Positions 56,324 through 64,000 of a stretch of 64,000 nt of DNA are shown piece by piece; the first letter of the stretch is position 1, and every line of letters starts with the position of its first letter. Source of the DNA: Neostapfia colusana (taxonomy: Eukaryota > Streptophyta > Magnoliopsida > Poales > Poaceae); NCBI GenBank assembly GCA_030760725.1, contig JASWHV010000003.1:57426517-57490516 (forward strand), read 5' to 3'. The position numbers were made by a program, and so were the translations under genes. The notes under the pieces were generated by a model. The model had not been told where the DNA came from and did not search any database. It was given only the letters and a program-made list of their open reading frames with translations.

Positions 56324-56622
56324 ACGATTCGTCCACGAGGTGGACGATTCGTCTAGTATGTGGACGAGTCGTCTAGTACGTGGACGACTAGTACATCAGT
56401 TGTATGACTCGTCCAACAGGTGGACGAGTCGTCAGTACATGGACGACAAGTACATTAGCGGTACGGCTAGTCCATCAGTTGTACGACTCGTCCATCAGGT
56501 GCACGAGTCGTCCACCAGGTGGACGACTAGTCCATCACTTGTACTACTCACCCATCAATTGTTCGACTCGTCTATCAGTTGTACGAGTTGTCTATTAGGT
56601 GGACGAGCCGTCTGATTAGAAG
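56324..56622. repeat. 20-bp minisatellite, about 15 units
   Basis: Unit consensus ACGACTCGTCCATCAGGTGG on plus; unit length is 20 in all but one unit (19). Many units contain the palindrome GACGAGTCGTC or pair GTCCACCAGGTGGAC across a unit junction, close to the TIR unit GTCCACGCCGTGGAC. It lies between the transposase 3' end and the accessory gene TATA box. Confidence 0.9.
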
Positions 56623-56817
56623 TCCCTATTGATTTTTGGCAAAATAGATAATTTGTATTTCGAACCACCAATAATGGTTCATTTCACTTTAGTGCGAACA
56701 TCATAGAACAATAGTAGTTACTCTCATCCATATTTATTAAAATTCGAAGTAGAAGATCATACATTACAAGGATACATTGCGAGCATACATGTTGCTCCAC
56801 ATTAGTGAAACCTAGTT

Positions 56818-59754
56818 TTAACGGTGGTGAGGACATTCGCAATCCCTGTTGTCGCAGACGGGCCTAGCACCTATGTACTCGAATAGCTGTGACTCCATTT
56901 CCGCTAGTTCACCAACCATCTCTCGGTTTCGATTTTGTAAATATTTAATGTAATCTTCAATTGGCTTGATTGGCGGTGGGTCATCCAAGAGTGTGTATCT
57001 GCAGTTATCATCATCGAAGTAGCACTAGTTAAAAAGCAAAAAGGGTCAAAAATGACAATATTGCAGCGAAAAAATAATATGTATTTTGAACTTACTCCAC
57101 CGTTAGGACCACGAAAGAATCGATGACCGCTGCCCTCCCTTCCATCCTTCATTTACATAACACAATTAAGGCCACAACGACATTTGGGCCACTCTTCTTT
57201 CGTGCTATCATACGGGCGAAGAGGATTGAACACACCAAAATCAGTCTTGCTTAGAACCAGGAATCTGTCTACCGGTGGTTCATACCAATCAAGACCACCC
57301 ACCAAGTAGTTGAGACGCATTGATCTGCATGCCAGGTTGTGTGCAAAGTCTCCTTGAAAAAATACTGTGACACATATGTAGTTGGAGATAATTGACTCCG
57401 ACTGCAGGCAGTAATGACATGAGAACAAGGTCTATGCAGGAGCTTTGGCTTCATACATGTACATATGGCAGAGTTCTCACGAAGAACGCACTCATGCACA
57501 GTCCGTTCACTCGTGGCACAGCGTCTGTCTCTGTCTCTTCATGTAATCTCAAACCTATTCTACACAGTTCAAGTTTGTTTGACACTATGCAAATGAGCCT
57601 TTTTAATCTTCTCGTCCATGTAGTCACAAATAAATATTGAGAAGACTAAATTAGGATCAACAATCAGTAGACAAGCTTTTGCAAAATGCTCACGAAAGTA
57701 TTTCATCGTTTCATTCAATATTCCTTCAACAATATCGACCAGTGGTAAAACTCTTGTCCCACGTAGGACAAAGTTATAGACCTATACGAAAGTTGCATTA
57801 ATTTGTAGTCTTACCATTGTTAAGATAATTTTAAAGTATAACAAATAATTACATACCTCGGCTAAATTAGTTGTCATAATTCTATACCTAGCACCATGTG
57901 TGTCATATAACAATGATCATTTCTCTTTCAGGTCATTATGAATCCAATGTGATAAACATCTGATAGATGATCCAACCCTACGAGATATAGTTTGTTCGGT
58001 TGAAGAAACGGTGGAGAGTGGTTCAGACATGTCTTCATTACTATCCCGTCCAAGTAACCCATTGGTTTGTTTATTAGTGAGCTCATCAAGACGACACCAC
58101 AAAGCATTGAACTTCCTTTCTTGATTTTGACTACAAAGACGCTTAAACATGTTCATGAGTTGTTTGTTCTTGAAGTGACTGTAAAAATTTGCACCCAAGT
58201 GCCTCATACACCACCTTGATTCTATATCTGGCCAAACTGGTGGGAGAGAGATCTCTGCGCAGCCGTATTTAATATCCGTTATTGCTTTCAATAAGCCAGC
58301 GTGACGGTCGTGTATGACACATACATTTTCTCGGTCTTGAACTAAATCAACTCTAATCCGTTTCAAAAACCATTATCAACTGTCAGCATTTTCACTCTCC
58401 ACAAATGCAAAGGCCACAGTTAAAATTTGATTATCGCCATCAACTCCAATAGCTGTTAGAATTTGACCTTTGTACTTTCCGGTTAGGAATGTACCATCCA
58501 TACACAGAATGAGCCTACAATATCGAAATGCGTTTATGCATTGACCTAGTGAAAAGAATTACGGTGAAGAATAAGTTTCCTAGGATGCCGGGGGTTTGGA
58601 ACATCCACGATATCTACGGTTGTGCCAACATTCTAACTTCTGATAGTATTAAGTAACTTCGGAAGATTATCATAAGATGCTTCATAAGTACTAAATCTTG
58701 CCTCAATAACATTCTGTTCCACCTTCCAAGCTTTAGAGTAACTTATTGTGTACTTATAATCTTGCTCAATTGTGTTGATAATATATTTAGGCTTAAAAGA
58801 AATATTATCAACGACACGAGCATACATGTGATTTGCAACAAACTGCGATGTAAGAGCAGTATTGCATTTTTCAAGATGTTGTAACTCGTACGAATGATCA
58901 ATCACAATAGAACACTTCCAAAGCCCACTCCATTTCTTTGCATTTCCGTGAACACGAAATGGGCAACTCGTTGATAAGCATCCGACATCATAAAGTTTCT
59001 TAGTGGATCGAGAAATCTTAAATGATCTTTTCACTAAAAGAGGCCAATATTTAACAACATCTTGCAAAGTTTGTTTTTTTGAAAAGAGACCCACTGTTAT
59101 CGTATTGCTGTGGTAATTCAATGGCAAATGATACCCTTCGGTTACTATTAGATTTTCAAAATTTGGATTACTCCAATCGGCAAGGATAGGAGGTTGATCT
59201 TCTTCGTCAGATGAATCATAATCAGTATCATTATTATACTCCTTATACTCAACAACCATCTGATTAACTATATGTTCTATATGCTCTTCTTCATCTGCTT
59301 CACCAGTTGCCTCAGTAGCAACGGTATGTGGCAATTCATTATAAACATCCTCTTCGGCTTCACCACCATTATTATCTTCCTCGTCATTATTTTTGTCGTG
59401 CGTCTCGTCAACTACTTCCTTGGCTTCAACCCGAATAAGAAGTATGAGAGGCCAGTCATATTGCATAGCTCTTGAAACATAAGCACGCCACACGGGTGTT
59501 CCATTTAGCGGCAGTAGTTCCCAAAAATAGACGTCACTTGAACGGCTAGAAACCCCGTTTATTTTCAACTCATATTCATCCTCACTCAGTTTAAAAACTT
59601 TCAGCAACCATCTGTATATACCCATAAATGTCTATTCCGTTGGACTAAGTATTCCCCGATTTATAAAAGGGAGTCGTGATAGATCTACTCCACTCAGATT
59701 ATAGCTAATTTGACCATCTCCATAAAAGATTTGAAATTCTACTTTGTTGGACAT
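56818..59754 (-). pseudogene. MULE MuDR-type transposase, broken
   Basis: Start ATG 59752-59754 (MSNKVEFQIFYGDGQISYNL), TAG near 59633, then open 58633-59625. The N-terminal part is acidic (NDEEDNNGGEAEEDVYNE). A DNA-binding zinc motif follows: YDVGCLSTSCPFRVHG..H..H. The MULE catalytic domain begins after a frameshift near 58548: CMDGTFLTGKYKGQILTAIG (first Asp), VAFAFVESENADS, two stops at 58370, IHDRHAGLLKAITDIKYG (second Asp). An intron (about 57783-57857) follows TTNLAEV. SWIM zinc finger CTCMKPKLLHRPCSHVITAC lies near 57410-57470. A GRF-like zinc segment (CRCGLNCVM..GHRFFRGPNGG) continues across an intron (57025-57095) into CYFDDDNCRYTLLDDPPPIK and the end CDNRDCECPHHR. At least five disabling changes. 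Confidence 0.85.
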
Positions 59755-60365
59755 ACCTAGCATATGTATATACGCAATTTAATAATTGCCACAACAATAA
59801 TAACCAAAAATTGAATTAAAATAAAATTGTATTAAAAGAGACTATACTAAACTATAAACTAATCATAATTCTTAAATTAAAATCAAAATTATAAACAAAA
59901 TTAAGATAAACTAAATTAACATAATCAACAGGATAACTAAACTAAACGTAATAAAAAAATAAACTAAGCTAAAATCCTATAAAATATAAACTACACTATA
60001 ACTAAAATAATGAAACAAGATCTAAAAACAAATTAAAAATAACATAAACTAAAATTGAAACTAATATAAAATTTAGATTACTAACTAACTTAAATCCTAA
60101 TAATGAATAAAATTACAACCTAACTTAATCCTAAAAATAATCTAACTAAGTCCTAATAAAAAACTAACTATTAAACTAGTATTTAATTCTAAATTATCTA
60201 AAATTCATAATTAAAATAAGTAATTTCATATTCTTTATTTGTTTCTAAAATATTTTACCTTTTTCTTTTCTTTTTTCTTCTTTTCTTTTCTTCTTTTCTT
60301 CTTCTTCTCTTTTCTTCTCTTCTCTTGCTCCTTCCCTTCTCTTGTGCTCTTGTTGTGTATGGATG
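59755..60365 (-). other. MULE transposase 5' leader with a long AT-rich intron
   Basis: Likely 5' UTR: exon 60259 to about 60365 (purine-rich on minus), intron 59757-60258 (donor AG|GTAAAA, acceptor TATGCTAG|GT), joined two bases before the ATG. The intron is over 80% A+T. Splice sites are by inspection. Confidence 0.45.
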
Positions 60366-60392
60366 TGTGGGGGAGGACCACCCGGGTGGCTG

Positions 60393-60401
60393 CTTATATA
60401 G
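60393..60401 (-). promoter_or_regulatory. TATA box of the MULE transposase gene, within the right terminal region
   Basis: Minus CTATATAAG, just inside the last palindromic unit of the right TIR, so the TIR acts as promoter, as in Mu elements. Confidence 0.65.
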
Positions 60402-60409
60402 GAAAATCC

Positions 60410-60654
60410 TGTCGTCCACGCCGTGGACGACAGGCCACGTCAGTCCAACGGTCCCGTAACCGTTGGGCCGACGTGGAGTCCACGTGGGACGGTGTCGTCC
60501 ACGGCGCGGACGACATCGGCATGTCGTCCACGACGTGGATGACAGGATGTCCACGTGAATAAATCGTCCACGCCGTGGACGATAGGGTGGCTAGTTTGTA
60601 AAAAAATATTTAAATTCAATGTCAACAGTGTTAAAAAAATAAAATAAAAAATTA
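60410..60654 (-). repeat. MULE terminal inverted repeat, right
   Basis: Four palindromic units (TCGTCCACGCCGTGGACGA at 60413 and 60567, two diverged copies at about 60496 and 60523), plus ACGTGGACTCCACGT-like spacers, then an AT-rich end. Confidence 0.85.
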
Positions 60655-60664
60655 TCATGATGTC
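60655..60664. repeat. Target-site duplication of the MULE, right
   Basis: TCATGATGTC. Confidence 0.78.
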
Positions 60665-60990
60665 TCTCAATCCGATTAGCATATCATGTCTTACTGCATG
60701 TCGACCGCAACAACAGGAATAGAAATGGCGTAGGCTCTATAGCTTGAAACCCCTAGAGCACACCACAATTCTCACATTTTCTTAGTCGTGGATGCTATTT
60801 GACATATATGCATTCCATTTATATATAAAGAGATAACTGACCATGTTTGTTGCAGCATCCATAAGAATCATTGCATTATATGTTGCGTCAGATAATCCTT
60901 TTAGGTTGCATAATAATATTTTGATATCATAATAGGATCCACCTCACGTAAGTACATGTCACATCTCACATGTAGCTAGCACTACTATGC
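60665..60990. other. Intergenic
   Basis: No gene or repeat supported. Confidence 0.4.
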
Positions 60991-60999
60991 AGATTCCAC

Positions 61000-61760
61000 A
61001 TGTTGCATTCACTAGTTTCCTCGACGCCGCAACGGTGCGCCTCACTAGAAAGTTTCCCTGAAGGTCCGGGCGAGCTAAGCGCCGCGGGAGTTGCCACGAG
61101 CCGAATTGATCTCTCCCCTAGCGAAACTCCAAGAAAGAGGTTGGACGGCTCTGCAGGCTGCGATCCGATCCAGAGAGCGTTGTCAGAACACCCCACGACA
61201 GTCGACCAGGCCGGCGCACGCAATCGATCGCGAAATGATTCGGCCTCGGGCGGCGGTGCCAAACAACCAGTCAGACGGACGCGACGCGACGCGACGTCCC
61301 GCACACCGAGGCGTGCGGCCCGGAGGAGCGCCACATGCGTCGTCGTCCTGGCCCGGCCGGGCGTCCACGAGCAGCCTAGCCTCCGCGGAGACCCTTCACG
61401 TCCTCGAGATCCGTGCGCTCTCCGGTCGGTGCCGGGGAGAGAAGGAGAGCTCCTCAACGCTTTGACGCGGCGGCCATTGACGGCTTACGGGTCGCCTCTG
61501 CCGCTCTGCGTCGTCGTCCCGCGCCCGCCCGGCCGATCAAATCATCAATGCCTGCCTCGCGGCGTAAAAGTTGGAGTTACCGCCGTCACCAACCGCTCAG
61601 GGCGAGCAGCAGGGGGGTGGGAGTGGGGGACTGAGGGGTACTCCCGACCACCTGCCCGCCGGTGGTGGTCATTTTTTTTTACAGCGGTAAAAAGTCCGGC
61701 GTGGCTCGTGGCCGGGCCTGTGCCTAAAAAATTGTGGCCTACGATCTGTTCCCATTGAGC
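61000..61760 (+). other. GC-rich block with long open frames on both strands
   Basis: A 252-residue plus frame (61000-61758) and a 163-residue minus frame (60966-61457) overlap. Both are Arg/Pro/Ala-rich with no motif, which is expected by chance in high-GC DNA. Could be a first exon or a CpG-rich promoter, but I cannot support a gene. Confidence 0.2.
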
Positions 61761-62363
61761 CGTGGCCCAAGAGTAGTTGTTTCTGATTGCTTCGTGAATC
61801 CGGGAAATAAAGCAATCACGTTCAACCGAAGGATTCATCATACTTTACAGCTGAGAACTGAGTACTCTTTAGTGATAGTACTAAATTAATGTTTTAGACA
61901 TCAGTGCGGCCGTCACGGACTTGACGACTGAATTTTTTTCGACGGTGTCCAGTGCAGCTTTTATTTACTCCAGGCTAAGACCGTGCACATCTGACGTTGT
62001 ACATTCCGGCGACATGACACGTGGCCGAGTAATCTACAGCTTGTAGGACACTGGCGCAGACTCAATGCTCTGTCTGAATGTGCGCGGCGTCGCCGAACCT
62101 GAGTTCCTGCCTCTCCAGTCTCAACGCACGAACCGCGAAGAAGGACCCGATGACCGTAGGGCGTAGGCACTAGCTAGGCAGGCGCCTTGTTCATGGAGCT
62201 GGAACAGCAAGAACGTGATTAGGGTAACGACATCTCTTAGTGCCCAGCTATCAGCTATGCGCCGAACGGTGACTCTACAAGTATCTTAGTCTACAGTAGA
62301 TTATTTGTAGGATTACTGTTGTCTTACTGATGGATGCACTGCATGCCTCATAGTCGGGTGTGT
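61761..62363. other. Intergenic
   Basis: Nothing supported. Confidence 0.4.
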
Positions 62364-62472
62364 ATCCTTTGCAGTACTGCACATGCAGTAGCAGTCACTG
62401 ACATGTGGGCCCATGCAGACCACGGGCCCACATGTCAGTGACTGCTACTGCATGTGCAGTACTGCAGAGGAT
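62364..62472. repeat. Near-perfect 49-bp inverted repeat (hairpin)
   Basis: Arms 62364-62412 and 62424-62472 are complementary with one mismatch; loop is 11 nt (ATGCAGACCAC). Inner part: TGACATGTGGGCCC facing GGGCCCACATGTCA. Could be a tiny foldback/MITE or a small-RNA-producing hairpin. Confidence 0.92.
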
Positions 62473-63260
62473 TTGAGTCCCTTATAGTGGAAGTCAGGCA
62501 CGGGAACCTAAAAGTTCCATGCTGTCTGACTGCCGTTGGAGAGAAAATATATGACAGAAGCTCACTTTTTGTTACCAACTTAGAACTCCAATGCATGCCT
62601 TTCTCAACTCTTACATGAACAGAAACCCATTCGTGGGTGACCACTCAACAGATATAGAATTTAGTTGATGCATCACACGCAAAAATATCTTAAAATGACA
62701 TTGTTCTTCACTAATTTAGGTGAAAGTTGGTCCCCACTCTGTTTACCCCATGGATTTGGGAACGTGGGCATGGGAAACTCTGAGGGTACCAAGAAAGCAT
62801 GGACAATGAACTTCAAGAGTGTTTCAATTTGGCTCTGAGGAATGGCATGCGCTTTCTGACACAGCTGACTCCTACTGAACTGGAAAGTTGAATGGACTGA
62901 GCGAACGGCCCCTGGGGATGTTTATCCGTGGGTATGAAGGCTAGACTGGATTACTGATGTGTAAAATTGAGTTCTGGAACCTATGAAACCATTGTTCTTT
63001 CTGTCAGTTTTGTCAGTTGAAAACGCGTAACTTCGTTTCTTTGTAATGTCCCAAGACCGATTAAATCCCCGGAAGACGTGGTCATTGCAACAAAGTTTGC
63101 GGCATATCCCTGGCGACTTCCATCGGGGCAGTATGTCAGCACCGGCATCTATTCTCCCAATTTTTCTGCTTAATGTATGTCAGCTATATTTCATTTTATT
63201 CACAGCAGTTTTTTTCTAGCATACATTGGTTTTTTTGTAGACTACTAGTGGAACTACATT
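62473..63260. other. Intergenic
   Basis: No gene or repeat supported. Confidence 0.4.
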
Positions 63261-63380
63261 GATTCGAACATTGTTAAACTGTTAGACTTTGTAATTGTGT
63301 TGGTAACTAGGGGTATATTAGTCTTTAGTGTGGGACTAGGGTTAGGGGTAGTTTAGTCTTTTCCCCTCACCTAATCTCTC

Positions 63381-63388
63381 TATATAAA
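63381..63388 (+). promoter_or_regulatory. TATA box in the right-edge LTR
   Basis: TATATAAA preceded by CTCACCTAATCTCTC; start site expected near 63412. Confidence 0.6.
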
Positions 63389-63485
63389 GTACCCTGTACC
63401 CTCAAGATTAATCATCAAATTATTCCCCTCTATTATGGTACCATTAGCTAGGATTGTTTAGGATTAGGGCTTAACCCTAACCCTA

Positions 63486-64000
63486 ATGGCCTAGCCGCCG
63501 CCGCCGCCCCCGCTGGCGCTGCCTCCGTCGGTATTGGTCCGGGGGGGGGGGGGGGGTGCGCCTTCCTCCTGGACAACAGACCCCACCCCTTGGGGAGCTG
63601 GCAACATCCCTAGCTAGAGTGCTGCCACCGCCGCCGGGTCTCCTAGGACCGGACCAGCTGCTGGTGGACCCCTTGTAGGTACCACCGGAAAACCAGCCAC
63701 TGCCGTTGTTTTCATGGCAGGTACTACCTCCGGGCCCCACGACTCTGCCGCTAGGTCTATCGGCCTTGACATTGACGGGAGCACCACAACCACCGTCCAG
63801 CCAGTGATCCCGCTTCTAGTAGCTGGTGCCGCCACTACTGCCTCCGTGTACGGCACCGACACGACGGACACCTCCGGCATCGCCGCAGCCCTGGCTGCCT
63901 CTCGCAAGCACGAGAGGGTACGTGCTCTCGCCCTGGAGCAGGAGTGTGCGTCTGTGGCCACTCTATCTCACGAGCTTGAGGAGAGTGCTCACCGACAGAT
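63486..64000 (+). pseudogene. Gag N-terminal region of the right-edge element, probably broken
   Basis: Plus frames: AAAAAPAGAASVGIGPGG before a run of 16 G (63541-63556) that can slip the frame, a TAG near 63613, then open to the edge: GPAAGGPLVGTTGKPATAVV, STTTTVQPVIPLLVAGAA, IAAALAASRKHERVRALALE, ASVATLSHELEESAHRQ. The last part is coiled-coil-like. Low complexity with an Ala-rich helix recalls the gag start of the left-edge Copia element. Confidence 0.4.

Larger units (their letters stand above)
55078..60654 (-). mobile_element. Mutator-like element (MULE) with two genes
   Basis: About 5.58 kb, bounded by long TIRs and a 9-10-bp duplication. TIRs share ACTAGCCACCCTATCGTCCACGGCGTG-type sequence (55146-55172 and the complement at 60572-60598; written here as the shared AT-rich start, ACACTGTT, then CTAGCCACCCTATCGTCC). 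On minus: transposase gene (59754 to 56818), a 20-bp minisatellite, then an accessory gene (56247 to 55587). The transposase is broken; the accessory gene is open. Confidence 0.9.
63268..64000 (+). mobile_element. Copia-like LTR retrotransposon, 5' end only (cut by right window edge)
   Basis: An LTR-like stretch (about 63268-63437, start TGTTAAACTG or TGTTAGACTT) has a strong TATA (63381-63388). It is followed by TGGTACCATTAGC, a weak match to an initiator-Met primer site, and then a plus-strand gag-like frame. The class call is inferred from layout; the LTR partner and pol are outside the window. Confidence 0.5.

Noticed and set aside
56340..56615. 91-residue plus-strand repetitive ORF
   Set aside because: Translation of the 20-bp minisatellite; period not a multiple of three and no gene context.
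60239..60562. Phe/Ser-rich plus ORF near the MULE right end
   Set aside because: Antisense of the purine-rich leader of the transposase gene and of the TIR.
60966..61758. 252-residue plus ORF and 163-residue minus ORF as genes
   Set aside because: High GC gives long open frames on both strands; no domain, no splice or promoter evidence.
63471..63488. Telomere-like repeat (AACCCTAACCCTAA)
   Set aside because: Only about two and a half units, next to an LTR and start region; too short for an interstitial telomeric tract.

Overview
The window looks like a grass (Poaceae) nuclear chromosome segment. Evidence: spliced genes with GT-AG introns, a plant MIR166 gene, a Stowaway-type MITE, and Copia, Gypsy (chromovirus and Tat-like), LINE, CACTA and MULE elements of the kinds common in grasses. 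Most of the 64 kb is transposable-element DNA. No tRNA, rRNA or CRISPR was seen. No large intact single-copy protein gene was recognised.

Layout, left to right. (1) 1-3240: 5' part of a decayed Copia element on the minus strand, running off the left edge. (2) 3241-4990: no firm gene; one exon-like fragment. (3) 4999-7252: a 5'-truncated LINE (minus) with an 8-bp target duplication. (4) 7521-9942: two paralogous, two-exon genes for small secreted cysteine-rich, defensin-like peptides (minus), only visible once an intron is removed. (5) 10-13.5 kb: low-complexity and unassigned DNA. (6) 13.6-14.9 kb: a MIR166 primary transcript; both miR166 strands are present in a good hairpin at 14257-14398. 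(7) 15990-16720: an F-box-like pseudogene.

(8) 16982-52577: a four-level nest. A CACTA element (about 35.6 kb as it now stands) carries Tat-like Gypsy element A (20988-52226, TSD GCTGG). A carries SIRE-like Copia element B (25633-48421, TSD CTCGG). B carries chromovirus Gypsy element C (32234-43173, TSD ACTTG). LTR divergence sampled by eye falls from A (about 10%) to B (about 4-6%) to C (about 1-2%), matching the nesting order. All the coding regions are broken.

(9) 53.3-54.4 kb: a second copy of a GA-rich repeat first seen at 8.8 kb, then a Stowaway-like MITE. (10) 55078-60654: a MULE with long TIRs and a 10-bp identical flank (9-bp TSD expected). It has a decayed MuDR-type transposase gene with SWIM and GRF-like zinc motifs, an intact two-exon accessory gene for a 191-residue coiled-coil protein, and between them a 20-bp x ~15 minisatellite that echoes the TIR palindrome and abuts the accessory gene's TATA box. 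(11) 62364-62472: a nearly perfect 49-bp hairpin. (12) about 63268-64000: the LTR and gag start of another Copia-like element (plus strand), cut by the right edge.

Host functions supported by the sequence are the MIR166 gene (HD-ZIP III regulation) and the two cysteine-rich peptide genes. Percent divergences are eye estimates on sampled stretches, not alignments.
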